A stretch of 64,000 nucleotides of DNA, from positions 86,949 to 150,948 of the forward strand of contig NZ_MKIO01000037.1 of the NCBI RefSeq assembly GCF_001938945.1, read 5' to 3'. Both the position numbers and the translations under genes were made by a program. The notes beneath the pieces were generated by a model that did not search any database, was not told where the DNA came from, and saw only the letters and a program-made list of their open reading frames with translations. Of the stretch, positions 25,979-36,600 are shown in pieces (position 1 is the first letter of the stretch; every line of letters begins with the position of its first letter). Source of the stretch: Xaviernesmea rhizosphaerae (GTDB lineage Bacteria > Pseudomonadota > Alphaproteobacteria > Rhizobiales > Rhizobiaceae).

Positions 25979-27385
25979 GTGACGGAACAGGAAAGCGGAA
26001 AGAGCACGGCGCCGAGCCGTGCGGCGATCTGGGGCTGGATGCTGTTCGACTGTGCAGCCCAGCCCTTCTTCACCGTCGTCACCACCTTCATCTTCGGCCC
26101 CTATTTCGTCGCGCGGCTCGCTGCGGACCCGCAAGCAGGGCAGGCCTGGTGGAGCCTGATGCTGACCATCACCGGCATCGTCATTGCCGTGCTCTCGCCC
26201 ATTCTTGGCGCCCTGGCGGACCAGACCGGCGGGCGCAAGCGCTGGATCGGCGCGCTCGCGCTGGTCAAGATCGTCAGCCTGTTCGGTCTCTGGTTCGCCG
26301 CCCCCGGCAGCGGGCTGATGCTCGGCTTCGTCTGCATGATCTTCGCCACGCTGGCGGCGGAGTTCTCCATCGTCTTCAACGATGCGATGATGCCGCGCCT
26401 GGTGCCGCCGGCCGAGGTCGGGCGCGTCTCCAATCTCGCCTGGGGCATCGGCTATCTCGGCGGCATGGTGGTGCTGATCGTGGTGATCCTGTTCCTCGCC
26501 GGCAATCCCGCGACCGGCAGGACGCTGATCGGCATTGAACCCCTTTTCGGCCTGGATGCTGCCAAGGGGGAGGATGCGCGCATCACCGGGCCGATCGCTG
26601 CCCTGTGGTATGCGCTCTTCATCCTGCCGATGTTCCTCTTCACGCCCGATCCGCGCATCCGCGGCCACCGGGCGGGCGCGGCGATCCGCAACGGCTTGTC
26701 GGAGCTGAAACAGACCATCCTCAGCCTGCGCAACCGTCCGGGGCTGACGCGCTTTCTCGTTGCGCGCATGCTGTTTCAGGATGGGGTGAACGGCCTGATC
26801 GCGCTGGGCGGCGCCTTCGCCGCCGGCATGTTCGGCTGGGGCACGACGGAGCTCGGCCTGTTCGGCATCATTCTCAACGTCGTGGCCATCGGCGGCTGCC
26901 TGGCTGCCGGACGGCTCGACCGGATGGTCGGCGCCAAGCGTCTGGTGGTGGCGAGCCTCATCTGCCTCGTCATCGCCACGCTTGGCATCGTCGGCACCGG
27001 CCCGGGCTTTACTGCCTACGAGCTGATGCCGCTTTCCACCGACGACCTCGGCGGCCTGTTCGGCACGGCGGCGGAGAAGGCCTATATCCTCTATGGCCTG
27101 CTGATCGGGCTGGCCTTCGGTCCGGTGCAGGCTTCTGCGCGGGCCTATCTCGCCCGATCCGTGTCACCACAGGAAGCCGGCCGGATCTTCGGCCTCTATG
27201 CGCTGACAGGCCGCGCCACCTCGTTCCTCGCCCCGGCAGCGGTTGGTCTTGTCACCGTCGCCACAGGCTCGGCGCGTCTCGGCATGGCAACGCTGATCCT
27301 CTTCCTCGTCGCCGGGCTCATTCTCCTGGCGACCACGCCCTATCCGGCGGAAAGGGTGAAGGATGGGGAAGGGACGGTGGTGTAG
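25979..27385 (+). CDS. UMF1-type (Atg22-like) MFS transporter
   Basis: Inner-membrane transporter of 468 residues with about 12 hydrophobic segments. The N-terminal signature AIWGWMLFDCAAQPFFTVVTTF and ADQTGGRKRWI (the MFS A-motif position) place it in the UMF1/Atg22 branch, whose substrates in bacteria are largely unknown. The start is GTG 25979 with AGGGAG seven bases before it. The C-terminal half has ILYGLLIGLAFGPVQASARAYLARSVSP. It lies downstream of the glutamate dehydrogenase, which raises but does not prove a link with amino-acid export or uptake. Confidence 0.85.
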   Translation: MTEQESGKSTAPSRAAIWGWMLFDCAAQPFFTVVTTFIFGPYFVARLAADPQAGQAWWSLMLTITGIVIAVLSPILGALADQTGGRKRWIGALALVKIVSLFGLWFAAPGSGLMLGFVCMIFATLAAEFSIVFNDAMMPRLVPPAEVGRVSNLAWGIGYLGGMVVLIVVILFLAGNPATGRTLIGIEPLFGLDAAKGEDARITGPIAALWYALFILPMFLFTPDPRIRGHRAGAAIRNGLSELKQTILSLRNRPGLTRFLVARMLFQDGVNGLIALGGAFAAGMFGWGTTELGLFGIILNVVAIGGCLAAGRLDRMVGAKRLVVASLICLVIATLGIVGTGPGFTAYELMPLSTDDLGGLFGTAAEKAYILYGLLIGLAFGPVQASARAYLARSVSPQEAGRIFGLYALTGRATSFLAPAAVGLVTVATGSARLGMATLILFLVAGLILLATTPYPAERVKDGEGTVV

Positions 27386-27435
27386 GAATCCGGCTTAAGA
27401 AGTGGCTGCTCTATCTGCCTGATGGCAGACCGAAA

Positions 27436-27451
27436 TGTTTCCCGTGAAACA
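27436..27451. other. parS-like sequence (one mismatch)
   Basis: TGTTTCCCGTGAAACA matches the parS palindrome except for one central base (C for A). It lies in the 114-bp gap between the convergent transporter and purH genes, 25 kb from the putative origin. Confidence 0.4.
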
Positions 27452-27460
27452 TTTCATCAA

Positions 27461-27493
27461 AGCCAGGGCGCCGCAGCGAGCGGCGCCCTGGCT
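27461..27493 (-). terminator. Hairpin terminator after purH
   Basis: A perfect 14-bp stem (AGCCAGGGCGCCGC / GCGGCGCCCTGGCT) with a five-base loop, seven bases past the purH stop. On the minus strand only CTTTGATG follows, so the T-tract is weak; the position supports termination. Confidence 0.65.
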
Positions 27494-27499
27494 GAGCCG

Positions 27500-29110
27500 T
27501 TAGTGGCGGAAGTGGCGCATGCCGGTGAACACCATCGCCACGCCGTTCTCGTCGGCCGCGGCGATCACCTCGGCGTCCCGCATCGAGCCGCCGGGCTGGA
27601 TCACGGCCGTAGCGCCGGCGGCGATCGCCGAGAGCAGGCCGTCGGCAAAGGGCAGGAAGGCTTCCGATGCTACTGCGGACCCGATGGTCATCGGCTTGTC
27701 GAGACCCAGCGCCTTGGCCGCCTCCTCCGCCTTGATCGCGGCGATGCGCGCCGAATCGACGCGGCTCATCTGGCCGGCGCCGATGCCGACGGTCTGGCCG
27801 TCCTTGGCATAGACCACGGCATTGGACTTCACATGCTTGGCCACCTTGAAGGCGAACTTCATGTCTGCCAGCTCCCGCTCGCTTGGCGCGCGCTTGGTGA
27901 CGACCTTGAGCTCGAGATCCTCGACCATGCCATTGTCGCGCGTCTGCACCAGCAATCCGCCTGAGACCGTCTTGGCCGTCAGGCCCGGCGTTTTCGGGTC
28001 GGGCAGGGTGCCGGTCACCAGCAGGCGCAGGTTCGGCTTGCGGGCGATCACCGCCTTGGCGGCTTCGCTGACGGCGGGGGCAATGATCACCTCGGTGAAG
28101 AGCTTCACCGCCTCTTCGGCCGTCGCCTCGTCCAGCTCGCCGTTGAAAGCGAGGATGCCGCCGAAAGCGGAGGTGGAGTCACAGGCGAGCGCCCGCTGAT
28201 AAGCTTCCAGCAGCGTCGGTGCGGTGGCGACGCCACAGGGATTGGCGTGCTTGATGATGGCGCAGGCGGGGAGGCCGGTCTGGAATTCCGAGACCAGCTC
28301 GAAGGCGGCGTCGGTGTCGTTGATGTTGTTGTAGGAGAGGTGCTTGCCCTGCAGGAGCGTGGCCGTGGCCACGCCGGGGCGCTGCTCGCCGGTCAGATAG
28401 AATCCGGCTTTCTGATGCGGATTTTCGCCATAGCGCAGCTCCTGGGCGAGCGTGCCGCCGATCGTCCGGTTCGTGGGCATGGGCAGATCCAGCACTTCGG
28501 CAAACCAGCCGGAGATCGCCGTATCATAGGCCGCGGTGCGGGCATAGGCCTTGGCGGCCATGGCGCGGCGGAAGGCGAAGCTGGTTTCGCCTGATGCCGC
28601 GAGCTCTTCCGTCAGCGCGGCGTAATCGGCCGGATCGGTGATGACGGTGACATAGGCATGATTCTTGGCGGATGCGCGGATCATGGCCGGGCCGCCAATG
28701 TCGATGTTCTCGACCGTCGTCGGATAGTCCTCGCCCTTAGCCCGAACCTCCTCGAAGGGGTAGAGATTGATGACGGCGAGGTCGATGCCGGAAATGCCGT
28801 GCTCGGCCATGGCCGCCTGATGCTCGGCATCATCGCGGATCGACAGGAGGCCGCCATGCACCTTGGGATGCAGCGTCTTCACCCGACCGTCCATGATTTC
28901 CGGGAAGCCGGTGATTTCCGAGACGTCGGTCACGGCCAGCCCGGCATCGCTCAGCGCCTTGTGCGTGCCGCCGGTGGACAGAAGCCGGATGGACTTTGCC
29001 GCCAGCGCGCGGGCAAGCTCGACAATGCCGCTCTTGTCGGAGACGGAGAGCAAAGCGGTCTTGACCTGGACACGGTCAGGGGCGGGGATCTTCTTGGAAG
29101 CGACGGCCAT
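27500..29110 (-). CDS. purH: Bifunctional AICAR formyltransferase / IMP cyclohydrolase
   Basis: Catalyses the last two steps of IMP synthesis. The 536-residue product has the N-terminal cyclohydrolase (MGS-like) domain (ALLSVSDKSGIVELARAL, LLSTGGTHKAL, about 17-150) and the C-terminal formyltransferase domain with RYGENPHQKAG and the catalytic KHANPCG motif, then QMSRVDSARIAA and FLPFADGL. Start ATG 29110 has AAGGAG five bases upstream; a longer frame to 29188 has no homology. It is the last gene of the htpX-rsmB-heparinase-purH series, 254 bp after its neighbour. Confidence 0.97.
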   Translation of the reverse strand: MAVASKKIPAPDRVQVKTALLSVSDKSGIVELARALAAKSIRLLSTGGTHKALSDAGLAVTDVSEITGFPEIMDGRVKTLHPKVHGGLLSIRDDAEHQAAMAEHGISGIDLAVINLYPFEEVRAKGEDYPTTVENIDIGGPAMIRASAKNHAYVTVITDPADYAALTEELAASGETSFAFRRAMAAKAYARTAAYDTAISGWFAEVLDLPMPTNRTIGGTLAQELRYGENPHQKAGFYLTGEQRPGVATATLLQGKHLSYNNINDTDAAFELVSEFQTGLPACAIIKHANPCGVATAPTLLEAYQRALACDSTSAFGGILAFNGELDEATAEEAVKLFTEVIIAPAVSEAAKAVIARKPNLRLLVTGTLPDPKTPGLTAKTVSGGLLVQTRDNGMVEDLELKVVTKRAPSERELADMKFAFKVAKHVKSNAVVYAKDGQTVGIGAGQMSRVDSARIAAIKAEEAAKALGLDKPMTIGSAVASEAFLPFADGLLSAIAAGATAVIQPGGSMRDAEVIAAADENGVAMVFTGMRHFRH

Positions 29111-29363
29111 AAGGGCTCCTTGGCGATGGGGCCGGAGCATGGCGGGCCTGATCCGGCGGCGGATGGAGCATGTCCCGCCGAAACGCAAGGTAGCGGCATG
29201 GGAGCATGCGGGAAGAGCTGAGACGCCAGACGCCCCTCATCCCGTCAGGACAAGGCAGGGCGGCGGCCCGGAAGCCGGCCTCTAGCACAGGCTTTGATCA
29301 GAGGGAACCAGAGGCACGGGTTCCGGAACGATCCAGCGCTCCCCGCGTGCGCGGGCGCCCCTC

Positions 29364-31061
29364 TCAGACGTCGCGCTCGAGGGTCCACTGAATTTCTGCA
29401 AGCTCGGAGAGCGCGAAGGTCAGCGTCAGCTGCTGCGACGGGCGCACGCCCGAGGGATCGGCGAAGAACACGTCTTCCTCGATCTCGACGGGAAGATCGA
29501 CACAGGAGAAGATCCAGCAATCGCCATCGGGTGCCACCAGCGCCACCTCGTGATCGCCCTGGCGTTCGAGCCGGATCGCCGGATGAACATGGAACCGGGC
29601 CACGGCCATATGCGGGCAATCAGGCCCGGGCGCTGCGCCGCGCCGGCCGAGGAAGCGATCCCGGCCACGCAGCAGCGTGCCGGCCGAGTGCAGCGCCAGA
29701 TCGCGCTCATGCTTCAGGCCGAACAGCTTGTAATAGCCGTCATGCACGGCCACCACGCTGTCCGCACCGCCGGATGTCTGCTCGCGCCGGCTATCGACAT
29801 GGGTCAGACCCCCAGTCACGATCGGCCCGAGAAAGGCCGAGCGGGACAGCCGGGCCGAGGACTGATCGTCCAGCGTGACGGTGGAATGGGCGGCGGTCGA
29901 GCGCGCCATCTGGCGATAGCGTTCGCCGGCAAAGGACGGTGCGCCGGAATTGATGATGAAGCGATGCTGGCCGGAGGACAGCTCGAAGGACAGGCAGCCG
30001 GCATGGGCCGTGCGCGACAAAGCCGGGCTTAGCGGCGTGCCCACATCCATGATGACGACCACATCCTCAAAGGACAGCCGCTCGTAGCGTCCGTTCGGCA
30101 GCGCCTTGAACGGTGCCCCGCCGGTCTCGTCATAGCGCAGCACCGACATCAGCTCGTTGGCAAGCGTGGCCGTGGCGCCATTGAACAGGGCAAGCTCGCC
30201 TCCACGATGGCGGAAGAAGCGCAGGGCCGGATACATCCGGTCGATGCAGGGGATCAGCCGGGCCGGCACGTCATGGCCGAGATTGACATAGGTCTGGCGC
30301 AGCGGCAGCAGATCGAACAGGAGATCCATGGCGCTGCGCGGATTGCGCGAGCAATGGCTGCCATCGGGCAGAATCTGCCGGTCGAGTTCATGGTCGAGCT
30401 GGCGCGCCGCCTTGCGGATCGCCGCCGGCGAGGCCGGCATGGCGATCGACGCCATGGCGAGCGCGATGCGCACCCGCAGCCGCGCCTGGCCCTCAGGAGC
30501 GGTATCGGCGATATGGCGCAGGAACCGCAGCTGGAAGGAGAGGCTTTTCAGGAAGCGGCGGTAGAAATTGCGCTCGGCATTCTTGAGGATGACAGGGGAA
30601 TGCGAGAGCCAGGCAATGACGCGGCGGGCAATGGTTTCCGGCTCCCAGGAGGGGCTGCCGGCAAAGCGGCGGCCATGGGTGCGGAACCAGTCGTTGAAGA
30701 TCTCGCGCAGCGCCGCATAGTCCTCTTCTTCCGTCAGCGTGCGCATGTGGCGCACCCAGCCGAAGGAGTGCAGCGAAACGGCGAAGGCGCGCGAGGGCAG
30801 GTCGATCTCGAAGGGCGAACGCCCCTCCGTTTCCAGAACCCGGCCGGCGAGCGGAAAACGGCCCTCGAGAATTTCCTGGGCCGCATAGGGATCGACCACG
30901 CGCAGATCGGTCGGCGCCACGATCAGCCTGTCCGGCGCGGGACCCGAAAAGCGCAGAACCGTGCGCCGCCCCAGCAGAAGGCGGTGGCTTACACGCCGCC
31001 ATGCTTCATGCGTATAGAGATAGAGCAGGCGCCGCCGATCGGTCGAGGACGGTGAGGAAAT
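29364..31061 (-). CDS. Heparinase II/III-like protein, 5' end unusual
   Basis: Large protein with the heparinase II/III-type alpha-toroid (about 60-330) and C-terminal beta-sandwich (CLSFELSSGQHRFIINSG, then STVTLDDQSSARL). In alphaproteobacteria such proteins adjoin rsmB and purH; substrate is unproven, and no signal peptide is visible. The first ordinary in-frame start is GTG 30920, but coding sequence with family character continues upstream (LYTHEAWRRVSHRLLLGRRT, PAPDRLIVAPTDLR) to a TGA at 31079. No ATG, GTG or TTG occurs in that stretch; ATT at 31061 has GGGAG eight bases upstream. An ATG at 31069 is in another frame. Either a rare start is used or a frameshift exists. Coordinates use 31061. 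Confidence 0.75.
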   Translation of the reverse strand: MSSPSSTDRRRLLYLYTHEAWRRVSHRLLLGRRTVLRFSGPAPDRLIVAPTDLRVVDPYAAQEILEGRFPLAGRVLETEGRSPFEIDLPSRAFAVSLHSFGWVRHMRTLTEEEDYAALREIFNDWFRTHGRRFAGSPSWEPETIARRVIAWLSHSPVILKNAERNFYRRFLKSLSFQLRFLRHIADTAPEGQARLRVRIALAMASIAMPASPAAIRKAARQLDHELDRQILPDGSHCSRNPRSAMDLLFDLLPLRQTYVNLGHDVPARLIPCIDRMYPALRFFRHRGGELALFNGATATLANELMSVLRYDETGGAPFKALPNGRYERLSFEDVVVIMDVGTPLSPALSRTAHAGCLSFELSSGQHRFIINSGAPSFAGERYRQMARSTAAHSTVTLDDQSSARLSRSAFLGPIVTGGLTHVDSRREQTSGGADSVVAVHDGYYKLFGLKHERDLALHSAGTLLRGRDRFLGRRGAAPGPDCPHMAVARFHVHPAIRLERQGDHEVALVAPDGDCWIFSCVDLPVEIEEDVFFADPSGVRPSQQLTLTFALSELAEIQWTLERDV

Positions 31062-31310
31062 CTGGACATCTCCCGCTCAAGGCCCCCCGCCGCCTGAGGC
31101 AAATCAGGCAGGCAAAGGACATCGCGAATCACTGGAAAACTTCACGGAAGGTTTACCCGATGCGCAGGCAAAGCCCTACTCCTGATTTTGGCGCTGGCCG
31201 GCGTAACGGGGGATAACCTGCTGCTTCGAGCGGGGCAGGACGAGGCTGCCACATGCCGCCGCGTTCCGTGCCGCCCCATCAGCAAAAGCATAGCACGGCA
31301 AAGATGCCCT

Positions 31311-32696
31311 TTACACAGGCCGGCGCAGGCGGGCGGCGTAGAACCCGTCCAACCCGCCGGCATAGCCATCTTCGGGCGCGATCATGGCCGGCGTGGTGCG
31401 CATGTCGCCGAGCGGCGTCACGGCATCTTCCAGGCCCGGCCAGTCCGAGGGCGACAGCGGCACCCGTTCGGCCAAACCTTCCTCGACCAGTCTCGCCACC
31501 ATATTCTCGCCCTCGCGCGGATCGAGCGAGCAATTGGAGAAGACGACGATCCCGCCCGGCCGCACCAGGGTCAGCGCATGGCGCAGCAGGCGCTCCTGCA
31601 CCAGAGCCAGCTTGTCGATCTCATCGGGGCTCTTGGTCCAGAGCACATCGGGATGGCGGCGAATGGTTCCGGTAGACGAGCAGGGCGCATCGAGCAGCGC
31701 GGCGTCGAACAGCGTTTCGGCGGTAAACGCCTCCATATTGGTCAGCCGCGTTTCGGCACTCAGCCCCAGACGGTCGAGATTGCCCTGCAGCCGCTTCAGC
31801 CGATTGGCGGACTGATCGAGCGCGGTCACGTCGGCACCGGCCAGGATCAGCTGCGCGGTCTTGCCGCCGGGCGCGGCACAGAGATCGATGATGCGCTGGC
31901 CCTTCAGATCGGCGCCGAACAGGCGCGCCGGCAATGCCGCGGCCGCATCCTGCACCCACCATGCGCCTTCGGCATAGCCTGGCAGATCGGTGATCGCGCC
32001 GGAAACGTTGCGCAGCCGAATCGATCCCGTCGGCAGAAGACGGCCATCGAGCCTCTGGGCCCAGTCCTCGGCCTGATCCTTGACGGTGAGGTCGATCGCT
32101 GCGGGCGAGAGAACACTTTCGCCGATCTGGCGTGCCAGCTCGAGCCCATAGGCCTCTCCTAGCCGGGCATCGAACCAGGTGGGGAAGGTGGAGCGCCCCT
32201 CGACCTGCGACAGCAGGCTGTCCTTCTCACGCGAGAGACGGCGCAGCACCGCATTGACCAGCGCCGCGAAGCGGCGGTTGCGCGGGTCGGCCTGCGCCTG
32301 CTCCACCGCCAGATCGACAGCGGAATGATCTGGAACGTCGAGATAGAGGATCTGAGCCGATGCCGTCACCAGCAGATGCTGAAGCGCGCGGGCGCCTTCC
32401 GGCAGCGGCGTCTTCATCAGGCTGTTCAGCAGAAACTCGATGCGCGGCAGGAAGCGCAAGGAGGTGGTGATGATGGCGCGGACGAGGCCGCGATCCTCAT
32501 CGCTCAGATCGCGGTAGATCGGGCTGCCGGTCACGGGGTCGAGCAGCCCGTCCAGCGAAGTCTGCTTGTCGATCACGGCGCCGAACAGGCGGGCGGCGGC
32601 CTGCCGCGCCGCCAGACCCGGTTTTGCCGCCGCCTTGGCTTTGCCCTTGTCGGGGGATCGTTTCGAGGGCGAATCGGTGCGGCGGCGATCGTTCAT
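31311..32696 (-). CDS. rsmB: 16S rRNA m5C methyltransferase, RsmB-like
   Basis: RsmB/Sun family SAM-dependent cytosine-C5 methyltransferase with an N-terminal NusB-like RNA-binding domain (about 30-160). The 461-residue product shows the SAM motif DLCAAPGGKTAQL, the DAPCSSTGTIRRHPDVLW motif and the catalytic-cysteine motif SNCSLDPREGE. A lysine/serine-rich N-terminal extension of about 28 residues precedes the NusB domain. Its ATG overlaps the htpX stop (ATGA at 32693-32696), so the two are translationally coupled. The rRNA target is inferred from the family. Confidence 0.92.
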   Translation of the reverse strand: MNDRRRTDSPSKRSPDKGKAKAAAKPGLAARQAAARLFGAVIDKQTSLDGLLDPVTGSPIYRDLSDEDRGLVRAIITTSLRFLPRIEFLLNSLMKTPLPEGARALQHLLVTASAQILYLDVPDHSAVDLAVEQAQADPRNRRFAALVNAVLRRLSREKDSLLSQVEGRSTFPTWFDARLGEAYGLELARQIGESVLSPAAIDLTVKDQAEDWAQRLDGRLLPTGSIRLRNVSGAITDLPGYAEGAWWVQDAAAALPARLFGADLKGQRIIDLCAAPGGKTAQLILAGADVTALDQSANRLKRLQGNLDRLGLSAETRLTNMEAFTAETLFDAALLDAPCSSTGTIRRHPDVLWTKSPDEIDKLALVQERLLRHALTLVRPGGIVVFSNCSLDPREGENMVARLVEEGLAERVPLSPSDWPGLEDAVTPLGDMRTTPAMIAPEDGYAGGLDGFYAARLRRPV

Positions 32697-33667
32697 CGGT
32701 TCCAGGGGCCTCTCGGGGGACGGTTGGGGCTGTGCGACGAGCCCGTTGAAGGAACGGACCGGCCAGCGCGAAAGCCGGCCCTAGCAGCCTGCGTCCGTCC
32801 CGTCGAGGCAAATCCGCCAAAACCTGGCTCGGACGCCATTTGCTGCAGCGCCGCGATGCGGTTTTCGGTGTTGGGGTGGGTGGAGAAGAGATTGTCCATC
32901 CGCTCGCCGGAGAGGGGATTGATGATGAACATATGCGCCGTCGCCGGATTGCGCTCCGCCTGCCAGTTGGGCACCTGATGCGCATAGCCGGAAATCTTGG
33001 CGAGCGCTGAGGCGAGCGCCAGCGGCTGGCCGCAGATCTCGGCACCGCGCCGGTCGGCGGAATATTCGCGCGTGCGGCTGATCGCCATTTGCACCAGCAT
33101 GGCCGCCAGCGGCGCCACGATCATAGCCACGATCGTGCCGACCACTCCGATCGGATTGTTGTTCTCTCTGTTCCCGCCGAAGAAGAACGCGAAATTGCCG
33201 AGCATGGAGATGGCCCCGGCGAGCGTTGCCGTAAGCGTCATGGTTAGCGTGTCGCAGTTCTGCACATGGGCCAGCTCATGCGCCATCACGCCCGCGACCT
33301 CTTCATGGGTCAAGGCGTTGAGCAGCCCGGTTGAAGCCGCCACAGCGGCATTCTGCGGATTGCGGCCGGTGGCGAAGGCATTCGGCTGCGGGCTGTCGAT
33401 CACATAGACGCGCGGCATCGGCAGGCCGGCACGTTCGGCCAGCTGCGCGACGATGCCGTAATATTCCGGGGCCGTGCGGGCATCGACCTCCTGCGCATTG
33501 TACATGCGCAGCACCATCTTGTCGGAGTTCCAGTAGGAAAACAGGTTCATGCCGGCGGCCACGAGGAAGGCGATCATCATGCCGCCCCGCCCACCGATCA
33601 GAAGGCCGACGCCCATGAAGAGTGCCGTCATCACGGCCAGAAGCATGGCGGTCCGCATGATGTTCAT
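32693..33667 (-). CDS. htpX: Membrane metalloprotease HtpX
   Basis: Zinc protease of the inner membrane that degrades misfolded membrane proteins. The 324-residue product begins MNIMRTAMLLAVMTALFMG (ATG 33667), has two N-terminal membrane segments (about 5-22 and 28-44), the HExxH site MAHELAHVQNCDTL, two further hydrophobic segments (ATLAGAISMLGNFAFFF and VGTIVAMIVAPLAAML) and the third-ligand region REYSADRRGAEI. The C-terminal ~40 residues after EPGFGGF are Ser/Pro/Arg-rich and variable. A parS-like sequence lies just upstream at 33686. It heads the htpX-rsmB unit. Confidence 0.94.
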   Translation of the reverse strand: MNIMRTAMLLAVMTALFMGVGLLIGGRGGMMIAFLVAAGMNLFSYWNSDKMVLRMYNAQEVDARTAPEYYGIVAQLAERAGLPMPRVYVIDSPQPNAFATGRNPQNAAVAASTGLLNALTHEEVAGVMAHELAHVQNCDTLTMTLTATLAGAISMLGNFAFFFGGNRENNNPIGVVGTIVAMIVAPLAAMLVQMAISRTREYSADRRGAEICGQPLALASALAKISGYAHQVPNWQAERNPATAHMFIINPLSGERMDNLFSTHPNTENRIAALQQMASEPGFGGFASTGRTQAARAGFRAGRSVPSTGSSHSPNRPPRGPWNR

Positions 33668-33685
33668 GGCTGATGTCACTCCCGA

Positions 33686-33701
33686 TGTTTCACGTGAATC
33701 C
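33686..33701. other. parS-like sequence (two mismatches)
   Basis: TGTTTCACGTGAATCC retains the central TTTCACGTGAA of parS but differs at positions 14 and 16 of TGTTTCACGTGAAACA. It lies 19 bp upstream of htpX. The intact CACGTG core makes weak ParB binding possible. Confidence 0.4.
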
Positions 33702-33872
33702 TCGTCGGGGCAATGGCGCGCGACCATGCGCTCTTCATTCCCCTGCGTCCTGGGCTTATATGTGGGATGGGATCGCGCGGCTTCAACGCTTTTGAGCGGT
33801 AGGGCTTGCGTTGCAGAACAGGTGTCGCCCGGCATGGCAAAAGTCTGGGTGAGGAAGAGAAGGAGTTCTCCC

Positions 33873-34049
33873 ATGGAGGATGAGAAGAAGGTGCTGTCGC
33901 CGGCCGCGCAGCGCGCACTGGAAGAGGTAGAGGCCCGCCGCCGCGCCGCCCAGCCGCAGGAGCAGCCCAAGGAAATCGGCGGGCGGGGCGGCGAGGATCC
34001 GGCCCGGTTCGGAGATTGGGAAATCAACGGCCGCGCAATCGACTTTTGA
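33873..34049 (+). CDS. DUF1674 / SDHAF4-like protein
   Basis: A 58-residue protein ending GGRGGEDPARFGDWEINGRAIDF; the conserved G-G...P-x-R-[FY]-G-D-W-E...D-F signature is that of DUF1674, the bacterial relatives of succinate dehydrogenase assembly factor 4, which binds flavinylated SdhA. AAGGAG lies seven bases before ATG 33873. The N-terminal half is charged (LEEVEARRRAA) and probably helical. It is divergent from htpX; no sdh genes are in the window. Confidence 0.85.
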   Translation: MEDEKKVLSPAAQRALEEVEARRRAAQPQEQPKEIGGRGGEDPARFGDWEINGRAIDF

Positions 34050-34415
34050 GCGTCGATGCGCGGCAACAGCGGCAAGACAGGTGCGACGCACGCTCCAGGG
34101 CCGCTCTTTCGCGCAGACGGCACCCCGTCCTCCGGCATGCTCGGACTTGATCAAAGTATCCAGGGCTCGGCACGAGCGGTGAGATAGATGCTCGCCTCAA
34201 AGGCGAGGACGGCCGCGCGTGGAAATCTAGCCTTATCATCCCTCAGCAGGGCAGCCGGTGTAGAATTCACACTGTCGAAAAGGCAGACGGACCGAAAACG
34301 CCAATCCGGTCCGAACCAAATCGGCCTTCTCCTCGATCCGTTCTGCCCGGCTCATCACCGGGCAGACCACAAAGCGTGGGAGGCTCAGCCTCCAGGCTCA
34401 TCAGCCCGCCGAGCC
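34050..34415. other. 366-bp gap between the DUF1674 gene and acs, no gene recognised
   Basis: Convergent gap. It holds three small perfect hairpins: CTCGCCT/AGGCGAG (34191-34207), CTGCCCGG/CCGGGCAG (34343-34365) and GGAGGCT/AGCCTCC (34379-34393). None is followed by a clear T-tract; the last two are placed to end acs transcription. No coding frame shows homology. Confidence 0.45.
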
Positions 34416-36380
<1,965 letters not shown>

Positions 36381-36480
36381 ATGCTGCCTCCCAGGCTCTT
36401 GCCGCGGAGCCTCCCAGCTCCGTTCTGGAATCATAGATAACACCAATGATTCCGTCGGCAATTAGACAAAAGATCAGCCA

Positions 36481-36505
36481 TCGCAGAAGAATTGCAATTC
36501 TGCGA
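36481..36505. promoter_or_regulatory. Dyad-symmetric sequence in the acs-trcR divergent promoter region
   Basis: TCGCAGAA (36481-36488) and TTCTGCGA (36498-36505) are inverted, and the middle contains the perfect 12-bp palindrome GAATTGCAATTC (36489-36500). Such symmetry about 100 bp upstream of both genes suggests an operator. The TTGCAA core recalls sites of the RamB/PccR (ScfR) family that control short-chain acyl metabolism, but this link is my inference. Confidence 0.4.
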
Positions 36506-36600
36506 CAAGGCGCGTATAGAGGCGTCCAATTCCCGGAAATTCCCAGTGGTACCCCCCACCTCCCGCGACACCGGCGCGGACGGACAGAAGGACTATATCC

